Below, one piece after another: positions 46,760 to 55,457 of a stretch of DNA of 64,000 nt. A program made the translations under genes and the position numbers. Below the pieces are notes generated by a model. The model saw only the letters and a program-made list of their open reading frames with translations, did not search any database and was not told where the DNA came from. Position 1 is the stretch's first letter. Every line of letters starts with the position of its first letter. Source of the DNA: JAZBPO01 sp963691775 (GTDB lineage: Bacteria; Pseudomonadota; Gammaproteobacteria; Pseudomonadales; Azotimanducaceae); NCBI GenBank assembly GCA_963691775.1, contig OY829369.1, positions 1,364,001 through 1,428,000 of the forward strand. Reading direction: 5' to 3'.

Positions 46760-46850
46760 ACTTCGTGGGCAGCCAACTCGTCGACTAGGAGATCTCTTGC
46801 CGAGCAGTTGCATAGACAAATGAATTAGGGTGGGTGCTCAGCATAGCCCC
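46760..46850. repeat. ~90-bp island repeat, copy B
   Basis: GAACTTCGTGGGCAGCCAAC at the left, TCGTCGACTAGGAGATCTCT in the middle, and ATGAATTAGGGTGGGTGCTC at the right. It lies between the nucleotidyltransferase gene and the next cargo gene. The frame NFVGSQLVD-stop is nearly the same as the C terminus of the gene at copy C. Confidence 0.65.
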
Positions 46851-46896
46851 GCTCGATTGAAGCAGCGCACAAAGCCGCAAACTAGGAGCGCTGCGC

Positions 46897-47391
46897 ATGA
46901 ATCCACGAACCCCCGCGCTTGCGAAGGCCCCGGAAACCATACGGATCATTGAAGAGGCTATGGGGAAAAACCTCCAGGGCATTCTTGCCGAAGCAGAGCT
47001 CGCGATCGCCGAAGAGCTCTGCGTAGACCCGTTCATGGTCCTCAAAAGTACGAATCCAAATGGGATACCACTAGAGATCGTTCTCAGCCCATCGGGCATA
47101 ACCCTTGGATTGGACGATTGCCCTGAAGTCTTCGAGTGGGGGCTGCCGCGCGAGGAGCATTTTGACGAAGTCTCGGGGGCAATCCGAAAGATCCTCTACA
47201 GACCTTGTCGCTCCTTAAGCCACGGCAAGGCGATCCGGAAGTTCGAGTTCATACCTTTAGACGCTCGCGATGAAGCACTGGTGGCTCGCATCATCACCGT
47301 CACCAGCGACTTCAAGCTCCGCAGAACCGTTAGGCATTTCGACCCGATTATCAGAACAGCGGAATTCTTGGACAGCCGCTTCATCGACTAG
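46897..47391 (+). CDS. Hypothetical cargo protein
   Basis: A 164-residue soluble protein with no family I recognise. It has a helical N-terminal third (ETIRIIEEAMGKNLQGILAE) and a mixed C-terminal part. Its last nine codons (EFLDSRFID-stop) lie inside island repeat copy C, so the repeat supplies the C terminus. The composition is less GC-rich than the chromosome to the left. Confidence 0.6.
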   Translation: MNPRTPALAKAPETIRIIEEAMGKNLQGILAEAELAIAEELCVDPFMVLKSTNPNGIPLEIVLSPSGITLGLDDCPEVFEWGLPREEHFDEVSGAIRKILYRPCRSLSHGKAIRKFEFIPLDARDEALVARIITVTSDFKLRRTVRHFDPIIRTAEFLDSRFID

Positions 47392-47455
47392 GAGAGCTCT
47401 TGCCAAGCGGGGGGACTACTGAGGAGTGAATTGAGATGGGTGTCCAGCAGCGAAG
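47364..47455. repeat. ~90-bp island repeat, copy C
   Basis: GAATTCTTGGACAGCCGCTT at the left, CATCGACTAGGAGAGCTCTT in the middle, and GAATTGAGATGGGTGTCCAG at the right. Its left end codes the C terminus and stop of the preceding gene. Confidence 0.65.
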
Positions 47456-47594
47456 AGCGGCCCTGACGTACGCGCCGCACAAGTTGCTAGCGAGCGCGCA
47501 AAGGGCAAGCCTTCACGCTCCAACTCTCCTCGACTGACCCGCGAACTCCCGGCACTGTGAGCGCAATACGTTCCTCCTGAGCGGAGCCGCACCC

Positions 47595-48146
47595 GTGCAA
47601 CCGAACGAGCACCAGCAAGAACTACAGCGCGCGTACGTAAGAGGCGGACCCGGCGCGATCGTCTCGGGAATCGTCTGGTTTGTGGCGGGGACGACGGCGG
47701 ATTACTCCGACATCGGAACAGGCTTCGCCGTGCTGTTCTTCGGCGGGATGTTCATCTTTCCCGTCTCCAAGCTGCTGCTGAAGCTCTTCTTCTCACGGGA
47801 ACCCGAGTCCAAGGAGAATCCCGGCGGCCTCATGGTCATCGAAACCGTGTTTCCGATGATCGGGTGCCTGTTCGCAGCCTGGCTCCTGCTCCCACACCGC
47901 CCCGACTGGGCGTTCTCTGTCGCAGCAATCGCCGTGGGGGCGCACTACTTCGGGTTTCGTGCTGCCTACGGCGATTGGACGTACTGGGTGTTAGGCGCCG
48001 CGATGTGCCTGGTAGGCACGGCGTCGATCTATCTCGGCCTCCCGCCGCACGAGTTCATGCCCTACATCATCGCGGCCGTCGAAGTCGGTTTCGGCGTCTG
48101 GTTCCTTCTGGCCGACCGGGCGGCTCGCTCCGAAGCCATGACATAG
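47595..48146 (+). CDS. Hypothetical membrane protein, about six helices
   Basis: A 183-residue polytopic protein. It opens QQELQRAYVRGGPGAIVSGI, and hydrophobic stretches follow at about 22-40, 45-65, 78-98, 103-122, 128-147 and 152-171. It resembles small DUF7010-type membrane proteins, with unknown function. The GTG at 47595 follows a GAGC-type weak ribosome site. Confidence 0.6.
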   Translation: MQPNEHQQELQRAYVRGGPGAIVSGIVWFVAGTTADYSDIGTGFAVLFFGGMFIFPVSKLLLKLFFSREPESKENPGGLMVIETVFPMIGCLFAAWLLLPHRPDWAFSVAAIAVGAHYFGFRAAYGDWTYWVLGAAMCLVGTASIYLGLPPHEFMPYIIAAVEVGFGVWFLLADRAARSEAMT

Positions 48147-48364
48147 ACTCGCTCGATGCACGACTGGACCCGCCACCGCCCCACCACGTTCGCCGGCTGC
48201 GACGCGTGTTCGGGATCGAGATCACTGTGTGCCCGCACTGCGGCGGGCGGCTGCGGGTGATCGCCGATGTGAAGGACCCGGATGTCATCGACCAGATCCT
48301 GGAGCACAAGCGTCCGGCGGCGCAGCAGTCTTGGACACCCACACGTCTGAGATCCCCGCGGTGA
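48147..48364 (+). pseudogene. C-terminal remnant of an IS91-family transposase
   Basis: The plus strand codes RRLRRVFGIEITVCPHCGGR, then LRVIADVKDPDVIDQILEHK. This is the zinc-ribbon tail of IS91/ISCR-type transposases (VFxIDIxxCPxCGG...IEDPxVIxxIL). The catalytic part is absent, so this is a relic. It ends near an inverted TGTCC motif (TTGGACACCC). Confidence 0.65.
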
Positions 48365-48425
48365 CGCGCCCCTCAACGCACACGCCGCACCACATGGCGA
48401 GGGCGGTGGCCGAAGGCTCGAGTGG

Positions 48426-48728
48426 ACAGCCCCGTTATCTGTCCTATCCCCAGATGGAAAAGCTACATCAGCAACCGAAGCTGCGGTATCGGTTGCCGGT
48501 GGTGCAGCGGGTGCTGGTGCGGGCGCTAAGCTTGCCAATAGGGTTGCTTCAAAATTAGATAACCTTTCTAAGTCTAGTAATTTAGGCCAAGGTATTGCCG
48601 AAACCACAAGGTCGTCTTATGGTGGCGGTGCTGGTGAAATAGGAAGTTCGGCTGGTGAAACGGCTGGAGCGGCTGCAACAGAAGCTGCGGCTAATTTAGC
48701 TCAGAAAGAACTTAATGAGCATTTTTAG
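48426..48728 (+). pseudogene. Orphan C-terminal fragment of a polymorphic-toxin-like protein
   Basis: A frame with no start reads LSVLSPDGKATSATEAAV, SVAGGAAGAGAGAKLANR, LSKSSNLGQGIAETTRSSYG and ends LAQKELNEHF-stop. The Gly/Ala-rich hydrophobic lead and the small tail are typical of RHS/T6SS-type toxin C termini. The 3' part drops sharply in GC, a sign of transfer. The fragment begins exactly at an inverted island motif (GTGGACAGCC). A small membrane protein follows after 8 bp. Toxin identity is unknown. Confidence 0.5.
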
Positions 48729-48736
48729 AGGTTGTT

Positions 48737-48952
48737 TTGAGAGCAGTCATCCAAGCGTTGCTTATTCAAAACCTTTACTATGGGATATTTCTTGTGGTTA
48801 TAGGCGTGTCGGTTGGTATTCAATACGATTGGATGAGTGGGTTAAGGGCATTTTTTTATTGTTTTTTAGTCTTCCAAGCTGCTATCTTATGGACAAGCAG
48901 AAAAATAATTATGGGCGCTTTATTCCCGGAAATAAAAGATAAAAAAAGCTAA
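48737..48952 (+). CDS. Small membrane protein, probable immunity to the adjacent toxin tail
   Basis: A 71-residue protein with two membrane helices (YYGIFLVVIGVSVGIQ; LRAFFYCFLVFQAAILW). It starts at TTG with AGAGG 5 nt upstream, 8 bp after the stop of the toxin-like tail, and is AT-rich like that tail. It is followed by a strong terminator. Gene order, size and topology fit an immunity protein against a membrane-acting toxin. Confidence 0.55.
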   Translation: MRAVIQALLIQNLYYGIFLVVIGVSVGIQYDWMSGLRAFFYCFLVFQAAILWTSRKIIMGALFPEIKDKKS

Positions 48953-48958
48953 AACAGA

Positions 48959-48993
48959 GGCGCTTTGCGAGTAATTGCAAAGTGCCTTTTTAT
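48959..48993 (+). terminator. Rho-independent terminator after the immunity-like gene
   Basis: GGCGCTTTGC pairs with GCAAAGTGCC (one G-T pair) around an 8-nt loop, followed by TTTTTATT. Confidence 0.85.
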
Positions 48994-49059
48994 TATGCGG
49001 CTCGGTTTACTGATTGGGTTCGGTAGTGAGTATCAAGCGGGATGATGGACAGCCATTGG

Positions 49060-49124
49060 TCTGAAGGGCAACGCACTGCGCGAACCGTTGCCGCAAGAAC
49101 CTTGAAACAACCCCGTTGTCGTTC
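49060..49124. repeat. ~60-bp inverted repeat, left copy (partner at 55129-55193)
   Basis: GCAAGAACCTTGAAACAACC and flanking bases (CACTGCGCGA; CGTTGTCGTT) return on the other strand at 55129-55193 with few mismatches. The pair encloses the ankyrin, RAYT and TonB-receptor genes, a 6-kb segment. Confidence 0.7.
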
Positions 49125-49311
49125 CCAGTCTCCGTGGGGGAGTTCTGGTCACTGAATTTTAAAGATGGTTCTGTTCTCGTTGCTGTTCCAAGACGCAGGA
49201 ATCACGCTTTGCTACTGCGTAGCTCATGAAACCAGATTGCGTCATTTGTGCCCAGACATCACTGGAGCGTGCCGGATTGCGCGGTAAAGGAGACGCATAC
49301 TCCGCCGATCG

Positions 49312-50097
49312 GTGTTGCGAGGCGTGCGTGTGAGCCTACGAACGCTAGCGTTTTTGTTGGCCTCGGCGCTTGGCTGCGGGTGTAGCGAGAAAATGTTTGA
49401 GACCCCGGTAACGCGTGAAGCCGCAATTGTCGCGTACTTGCCCCTCGAAGAGCTCTACCCCGACGAACCGCTGCGGGCGCTCGCAAAGGCTGCAGCCGCC
49501 GGTGATGTTCGGTCGATTGACGCTCTTGTGGAGCGCGGTGTCGACGTCAATGCCGAGGGAACCTCGGGCGCGACAGTGCTTTTCTGGGCAATGCGCAGCG
49601 GCAATCCAACCGGCTTTCGTCGGCTATTGGCTCTGGGGGCTGACCCTAACGTCGTGTTCGTGGATGGTGGAAGTGTTCTGCACTGGGCGGCTCAACTAGA
49701 TAACGAGTCGTATCTGCGGTCTGCGCTCGAAGCCGGCGGTAATCCGAACCTGGTGGGCGGTCCAGGACAGCAGACGCCGATATTCAAGACAATCGGTTCG
49801 GCTGGCGCTTCGGATGCTTCCATGCTTGAACTGCTCTTGGCCTACGGCGCGGACCCAAATGCCGTTGGCTCGAGGGGAAATACACCCGCCATGATTGCGG
49901 CGGGAGTCGGCCGGTTTGATCTTGTTTACACCCTTCTTGAGAACGGGGCAGATTTCTCAATAAAGAACTTGAAGGGGCGCAGTTTGATCGACAGGGTCTC
50001 AGCGAAACAAGATTCATTCGCTCCCGGCAGTCGACAAGCGGCTTCGTTTGCGCTCGTTCGCAATTGGTTGTGCGAACGAGGTCAGGTGTTCCAATAG
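49312..50097 (+). CDS. Ankyrin-repeat lipoprotein
   Basis: A 261-residue exported protein. A signal sequence ends near SALGC, a plausible lipobox. About four ankyrin repeats follow (LAKAAAAGDVRSIDALVERG; LLALGADPNVVF; LEAGGNPNLVGG; LLLAYGADPNAVGSRGNTPA). Periplasmic ankyrin lipoproteins are often immunity proteins of T6SS lipase effectors, which fits the nearby toxin remnants, but no effector gene is beside it. GTG 49312 or the later GTG 49330 could be the start. Confidence 0.7.
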   Translation: MLRGVRVSLRTLAFLLASALGCGCSEKMFETPVTREAAIVAYLPLEELYPDEPLRALAKAAAAGDVRSIDALVERGVDVNAEGTSGATVLFWAMRSGNPTGFRRLLALGADPNVVFVDGGSVLHWAAQLDNESYLRSALEAGGNPNLVGGPGQQTPIFKTIGSAGASDASMLELLLAYGADPNAVGSRGNTPAMIAAGVGRFDLVYTLLENGADFSIKNLKGRSLIDRVSAKQDSFAPGSRQAASFALVRNWLCERGQVFQ

Positions 50098-50124
50098 CGC
50101 GGGAGTGCTGGCGCGGGAGTGCTA

Positions 50125-50135
50125 GACAGCCACGC
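50125..50135. repeat. Inverted REP-like motif upstream of the RAYT gene
   Basis: GACAGCCACGC, the reverse complement of the GCGTGGCTGTC found after the gene. It sits inside a small hairpin (GCTAG...CTAGC). Confidence 0.55.
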
Positions 50136-50207
50136 TAGCGTCGATGCGTACAGAGACACGGGCAATCAGCCGCAGCCGGGACGATCGGATCGGTCGAAAC
50201 TCGCCCG

Positions 50208-51161
50208 ATGGGCTACCCACGCGCCTTCATCGTCGATCCCGAGCAGCCCGGCTTCTACCACTGCATGAGCCGGTGCGTGCGCCGCGCCTGGCTCTGCGGC
50301 GAAGACCCCGTCACCGGGCGCTGCTTCGACCATCGGCGTGGCTGGATCGAGCAGCGACTGCTGATGCTCGCCGACAGCTTCGCTGTCGGGCTGTACGCAT
50401 GGGCCGTGATGAGCAACCACACCCATGTCGTCCTGCGCATCGACCCGAGGTTGGCCGAGACCTGGACAGACGAGGACGTCGCGCACCGCTGGGCGCGCCT
50501 GGATCGCACGCTCGCGGCCGTGCCGGACAGTCACGTCGAACAGCGCGTCCGGCGACTGCTCGATCAGCCTGACCGGATCGTCGAACTCAGAGCCCGCCTC
50601 GGTAGCCTCAGCTGGTTCATGCGATTCCTGAACGAGTGCATCGCGCGCGAGGCGAACGCCGAGGATCGCTGCACCGGTCGTTTCTGGGAGGGGCGCTTCA
50701 AGTGTCAGGCGCTCCTGGATGACGCTGCCCTCGCTGCCTGCATGGCCTATGTGGATCTGAATCCCATCCGTGCGGGTATTGCGGATGAACTTGCGGATTC
50801 CGACTACACGAGCATCCAGCGCCGCCTTCGTTCGCTCGACGGTGACCCCACTGCGGGCGACACCCCACTCGACCCCATGGCCGGTGTACGAGGGCCTGCC
50901 GCGTCGAGCCTGACCGTGCGTGCGTACATCGACCTCGTCGACTGCACGGGCCGGATCACACGGCCGGACAAGCGCGGCGCGATCTCCGACGAGGCCGCCA
51001 GGGCCCTGGATGCGATTCGGGGCTCTCCGAGTTGGTGGGTCGGATGTGTCGGCCGTATCGAGGAAGTGTTCGCTACCGCGGTCGGAATGCCGAAGGCACT
51101 GAAGCGAAGAGCTGCCGAACTCGATCTGCGCTCCCTGCGCGGGGCTGGCGCTGCGTGGTAG
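50208..51161 (+). CDS. REP-associated tyrosine transposase (RAYT, Y1 superfamily)
   Basis: A 317-residue Y1 single-strand transposase. The metal-binding HxH motif is in WAVMSNHTHVVLRI, GRFWEGRFKCQALLDD precedes the nucleophile Tyr in MAYVDLNPIRAGI, and a long C-terminal extension follows. RAYTs handle REP hairpins and are not themselves classical IS elements. GACAGCCACGC at 50125-50135 and its inverse GCGTGGCTGTC at 51322-51332 flank it, the usual layout of RAYT-REP units. Its 3' end has been copied several times nearby. Confidence 0.88.
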   Translation: MGYPRAFIVDPEQPGFYHCMSRCVRRAWLCGEDPVTGRCFDHRRGWIEQRLLMLADSFAVGLYAWAVMSNHTHVVLRIDPRLAETWTDEDVAHRWARLDRTLAAVPDSHVEQRVRRLLDQPDRIVELRARLGSLSWFMRFLNECIAREANAEDRCTGRFWEGRFKCQALLDDAALAACMAYVDLNPIRAGIADELADSDYTSIQRRLRSLDGDPTAGDTPLDPMAGVRGPAASSLTVRAYIDLVDCTGRITRPDKRGAISDEAARALDAIRGSPSWWVGCVGRIEEVFATAVGMPKALKRRAAELDLRSLRGAGAAW

Positions 51162-51651
51162 GCGCAAGACCCTTCAATTCAATATTCCGAACCACCGCGC
51201 GCGCCACTCCTTCGTTCCTAGCCCCTCTTTGATCCTCGCAACCGACCGTTGTGCTGCGCGTCGATTGCATCGAGCTGAATCTCGTCCTTCCGCGGTTAAC
51301 GCGCTACAGAGTTCACACGCGGCGTGGCTGTCCACGGAATCCGGTGGGTCGGATGTGTCGGCCGTATCGAGGAAGTGTTCGCTACCGCGGTCGGAATGCC
51401 GAAGGCACTGAAGCAGAGAGCTGCTGAACTCGATCTGCGCTCCCTGCGCGGGGCTGGCGCTGCGTGGTAGGCGCAAGACCCTTCAATTCAATATTCCGAA
51501 CCACCGCGCGCGCCACTCCTTCGTTCCTAGCCCCTCTTTGATCCTCGCATCCGACCGTTGTGCTGCGCGTCGATTGCATCGAGCTGAATCTCGTCCTTCC
51601 GCGGTTAACGCGCTACAGAGTTCACACGCGGCGTGGCTGTCCACGGAATCG
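51034..51651 (+). repeat. Tandem 309-bp duplication of the RAYT 3' end and flank
   Basis: The unit at 51034-51342 (last ~40 RAYT codons plus ~180 bp of flank) is repeated with few changes at 51343-51651. Each unit ends in GGCTGTCCACGGAATC, so the duplication joint is at an island motif. Three further motif copies follow by 51770. Confidence 0.85.
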
Positions 51652-51790
51652 TCCACGGCGTGGCTGTCCACGGAATCCGCCGCTACAGAGTTCACACGCG
51701 GCGTGGCTGTCCACGGAATCCCGTCCGGAATCCCGAATCCCGGAATCTCGTCCCTGCAGTCCACGGAATCTCTGATCGATCCTGAACCAA

Positions 51791-51819
51791 GAAGGGCGGC
51801 ACGAGGCCGCCCTTCTTTT
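51791..51819 (+). terminator. Hairpin terminator beside the TonB receptor gene
   Basis: GAAGGGCGGC pairs exactly with GCCGCCCTTC around ACGAG, then TTTT on the plus strand. It lies 20 bp past the end of the minus-strand receptor gene, where the T run is weaker. Confidence 0.7.
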
Positions 51820-51838
51820 CGTCGCTCGAGCGCCGCTA

Positions 51839-54529
51839 TCAGAAATTCGCGGTGATCCGTCCGTAGTAGTAGCCGCCCTGCCAGGGAACGATACTGCCGG
51901 AGGCGTAGGTGCGGCCGCAGCAAAAGTCGTTGTCGCTGGCGATCCGATCCACCTCGTCCGGATACTCATCGAAGATGTTGCGACCCCCGATGGTGAAGCG
52001 GAAGTTCTCGTTGAACTGCCAGGAACCCTCCAGATCGACGAAGAACGTCGGGTCGTAGTTCTGGATCGAGAGCGGCGTGGTGTTGTCCGAGTTGTCCGAC
52101 TCACCGAAGTAGCGGCCGCGCGCGAGGATAGTGAAGTCGCTGAAGCGGTGGAATGCCGTGAGGTTCCAGCGCGTGTTCGGGTCCGCGTTCTCGATGTCGT
52201 ACTCCGTTTCCGGGTTCAACACGTTCAGCGGATCGTTTACGACCTCGTTCTCGTTGTAGTTGAACGCGAACGAGATGTCAGTGTTGTGGCCACCGCCCCA
52301 TTCGATCGGGTAGTTCGCCACGACATCTAAGCCCGTCGTCTCGCTGTCGTAGGCGTTCTGGAAGTAATTCACGCCGCCGATCGTTGCGGCACCCGCGACA
52401 CCTGCGGCCTCGAGAGCCTGGAAGCGCGCGAACTCGTCCGGATCACCGGCGGGATCGGAAGACACGGTCAGCGTAGAGACCGCACGGAAGCGATCGTCGA
52501 TGTCGATCCGATAGGCGTCCACCGTAAGCGTCAGTTCCTCGATCTGCGCGGTGAAACCCAGCGTGAAGCTCGTCGACGTCTCGGCCTCGAGGGGCGATGC
52601 GCCGAGCGCACCCGCAACCGGCCCGCTGGCCGGGAACAGACCCACGGCCACCGGGAAGCCCTGCGGCAGACGCGTGGAGACGTTCGTCGTGCCCTGCTGG
52701 CCCGGGGTCGGCGCCCGGAAACCGGTGCCGAAAGAGCCGCGGACAGCGAATGCTTCGGACAGGTAGTAGCGAAACGCAACCTTGCCGACCGTTTCGTTGC
52801 CGAAGTCGGAGTAGTCCTCGTAGCGCAGTGCGCCCTGCAGCAGCAGCTTATCCGTCACGTCGGCCGAGAGATCACCGTAGACCGCATAGGAGTCACGCGT
52901 GTACTCATCGGAGAAGGCCGGTGAGTAACCCGGGAAGCCGTTCGAGCCAACGCCGACTGCCGTGAACACCGGATCGTCGGGGTCTGCGCAGTTGAGGGGC
53001 TCGTCTGCAGGTGCGTTCGTGATCGCCAGGCCCGCGGCCGTCGGCGTGCCGTCGGCGTTGCAGAAGCCGAAGGGATCGGAAGCCGCAAAGGGTCCGTCGA
53101 TGTAGGACGCCTCATCGCTGCTCTGGCCGACGTCGTAGGTTTCGTCGAGATAGCTGAGGCCGTACGCGAACACCAGCGGACCCGAGAAGCCCACGTCGAA
53201 CTCGGTGATGAAGTCGGCCTGCGCCTGGAACTCCTCGTTCGTCAGCGTGCCCGGACGGAAGTCCGTGGGCGAGTCGGGACCGAGCGAGGGGTTGATCGTG
53301 TTGAAGAGGCGGTAGTCGATCTCGTTCGATCCGAAGCGGAGGCTGAGATCGTAGGACGTAGTATCCGTGATTTCTCCACGGACACCGCCGACGATCGAGG
53401 CATCCGTGACGTCACCCTCAAACCGGGGCGTGAAGCCACCAGGGAACTTCTGAAGCGGGCTGTAGATGGAACCATCCTGCAGCCGCAGATCCTCGATCGT
53501 GCCGTTGCCGGGGTAGCGATAAAAGAAGCTGCCATCGCCCGACTTCTCGCCGTAGTTGCCGAAGGCGTACAGCTCCATACCGTTGTCAAAGCTGTAGCCG
53601 GAGTTGAAGAAGAACATCTGGTGGTCGGAGTTCGGCTGGCCCCAGGGCATGGCGTTCTCGCCTTCGACGGAGGCGGAGGGGATACCCGCGGGGAACGCCT
53701 GCTGCAGCGCCTGCACACGGGCCGGCGCGGTCGCCGTCGGCGTACCCGTAACGAAGCCCTGACGCAGCTCGCTCGTATTGCTGAAGCGATCGTTCGTGGT
53801 GTCGAGGCAGAACCAGTTCTCGCAGTACTGCTCTGCTCGTTCCGTGAATTCCGTGTCGTAGACCTCGGCGGAGAGCGAGAGGAAGCCGTTCTCACCAAGC
53901 GGCAGACCGATGTTGCCCTGGACTGTGAACTGCTGCCCGTCGTCTTCGTAAAACTCACCGGTATCGATGGTAAGGTCGAAGCCCTCGCGGTTCTGCTTGA
54001 GGTTGAAGTTCAGCACCCCGGCGATCGCGTCCGAGCCGTACTGCGAGGAGGCGCCGTCGCGAAGCACCTCGATGCTCTCGATGGCCGATGCCGGGATCGT
54101 CGCGACGTCGGGGCCCTGCGTGCCCGACCCGCCGATGGAAACCAGCGACGCGCGATGGCGACGCTTGCCATTCACCAGCACCAACGTGTGGTGCGAGTCT
54201 AGGCCCCGCAGCTGCGCGGGCCGGATGAAGGTCGCGCCATCGCTGATCGGCTGGCGGCTCACGTTGAACGACGGAACGAGCGTTTGAAGAATGTCGACCG
54301 TATCGGTGTGCGATACCGCAGTGATCTGTTCTGCGTTGAAGGTATCCACGGCGACTGCCGAATCGAGCGACGTCCGCGGCTTACCGCGCAGACCGGTGAC
54401 GACAACTTCTTCGATCGGCTCCGCCGCCGCCGCTTCGGACGGGACGGTCGCCGCCGCCCCCGCCAACGCGACCCCGAGGGCGAGCCCGCCGAATCCAAAC
54501 TTCACCTTCCCCAACTGCTGTGCTGCCAT
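51839..54529 (-). CDS. TonB-dependent outer-membrane receptor
   Basis: An 896-residue receptor. Signal peptide (residues about 1-37, ending in AAAA), TonB-box region IEEVVVTGLRG, plug motifs RPAQLRGLDSHHTLVLVNGK, IPASAIESIEVLRDGASSQY and GSDAIAGVLNF, and a barrel whose last part (CCGRTYASGSIVPWQGGYYY) is typical of this receptor class. GGAG 8 nt upstream supports ATG 54529 over 54547. GC content matches the chromosome, so it may be a displaced native gene or large cargo. Ligand unknown. Confidence 0.92.
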   Translation of the reverse strand: MAAQQLGKVKFGFGGLALGVALAGAAATVPSEAAAAEPIEEVVVTGLRGKPRTSLDSAVAVDTFNAEQITAVSHTDTVDILQTLVPSFNVSRQPISDGATFIRPAQLRGLDSHHTLVLVNGKRRHRASLVSIGGSGTQGPDVATIPASAIESIEVLRDGASSQYGSDAIAGVLNFNLKQNREGFDLTIDTGEFYEDDGQQFTVQGNIGLPLGENGFLSLSAEVYDTEFTERAEQYCENWFCLDTTNDRFSNTSELRQGFVTGTPTATAPARVQALQQAFPAGIPSASVEGENAMPWGQPNSDHQMFFFNSGYSFDNGMELYAFGNYGEKSGDGSFFYRYPGNGTIEDLRLQDGSIYSPLQKFPGGFTPRFEGDVTDASIVGGVRGEITDTTSYDLSLRFGSNEIDYRLFNTINPSLGPDSPTDFRPGTLTNEEFQAQADFITEFDVGFSGPLVFAYGLSYLDETYDVGQSSDEASYIDGPFAASDPFGFCNADGTPTAAGLAITNAPADEPLNCADPDDPVFTAVGVGSNGFPGYSPAFSDEYTRDSYAVYGDLSADVTDKLLLQGALRYEDYSDFGNETVGKVAFRYYLSEAFAVRGSFGTGFRAPTPGQQGTTNVSTRLPQGFPVAVGLFPASGPVAGALGASPLEAETSTSFTLGFTAQIEELTLTVDAYRIDIDDRFRAVSTLTVSSDPAGDPDEFARFQALEAAGVAGAATIGGVNYFQNAYDSETTGLDVVANYPIEWGGGHNTDISFAFNYNENEVVNDPLNVLNPETEYDIENADPNTRWNLTAFHRFSDFTILARGRYFGESDNSDNTTPLSIQNYDPTFFVDLEGSWQFNENFRFTIGGRNIFDEYPDEVDRIASDNDFCCGRTYASGSIVPWQGGYYYGRITANF

Positions 54530-55128
54530 ACGACTGGCTCCTGTCATGTCGACCATCCCGAACAATGCGACCTGGACCCGGCTCGACCGTGAAATTGAAA
54601 CCCCCATCACGGAATCGCCAGATGAAACGACTCTGCAGCATTCGAGCCAGCTCCGCAATACAAGGACCGTCACACGCACCGCGACCTCGACCATGCCAGA
54701 CGCTCAAGCAGGCTCAGGGCCAGCGCCGACGCGGGCTCCAGCACGCACAAGCGCCCGAATACGGCGTGCTCTCGCCGCGACGAATCGGTCGTGCCGCATC
54801 GCAATCACACCTTGAGGTCAGTGCCGGCGCCCCAAACCGGGGCGGGCGGCTCACATTCGGAGCAGATCGATCGCACCGCCAGCGTGCAGAGTCATGCAGA
54901 AAGCACTTCGGAGGTGCCGGCGTGCGCCACTGTACGTGCACCTCGACCAGGCGCAGCGAGCGAACAGGCTGCATCGCAGACAAATCCCAAAGAGCCCTGA
55001 CTCGGACTGCGCCCTGAGCTCTCCGCTTGTTTCAACGCTCGACGATTCGAGATCGATGGGAAGCGGCGTCTCGGAACAACTGACCCCGCGAGCGCCGGCT
55101 ACTCATACATCTATGTACCAGGACAAAA

Positions 55129-55193
55129 ACGATAACGGAGTTGTTTCAAGGTTCTTGCGACAACGGCTCGCGCAGTGTCCTGCCCTTTTGACC
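55129..55193. repeat. ~60-bp inverted repeat, right copy
   Basis: Reverse complement, with few mismatches, of 49060-49124; core GGTTGTTTC-like bases and TTCAAGGTTCTTGCGACAAC. Confidence 0.7.
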
Positions 55194-55319
55194 GATCGCT
55201 GATGAGCGCACCCGTTTCCGCTTGCGCCCGCCCGCACAAGCCTACGCCAACGCTGCGTCCCCTCGCACAGGCCCTTCGGTCAACCACATGCTTCGAGGCT
55301 TGGCGCGCAGGTTGGCGCC

Positions 55320-55376
55320 CTGCCCTGTCCTGCCCTGTCCTGCCCTGTCCTGCCCTGTCCTGCCCTGTCCTGCCCT
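55320..55376. repeat. 10-bp tandem repeat
   Basis: TGCCCTGTCC occurs five times in a row, with partial units at both ends. It is a simple pyrimidine-rich expansion without visible function. Confidence 0.9.
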
Positions 55377-55457
55377 CCGGGCCGCGGTATCTACACTCTC
55401 CTCGATACAGACTCAACTCGGACTCCGTGTTCGGACTGCGTGAGCAGACTGCGTGGA

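Noticed and set aside
44380..47460. Integron cassette array with attC sites
   Set aside because: The ~90-bp repeats lack the GTTRRRY/RYYYAAC boxes, and no integrase of the IntI type is visible.
48715..48942. Alternative 75-residue frame beginning in the toxin tail
   Set aside because: The overlapping frame from TTG 48737 has a better ribosome site, two clean membrane helices and a terminator spaced after it.
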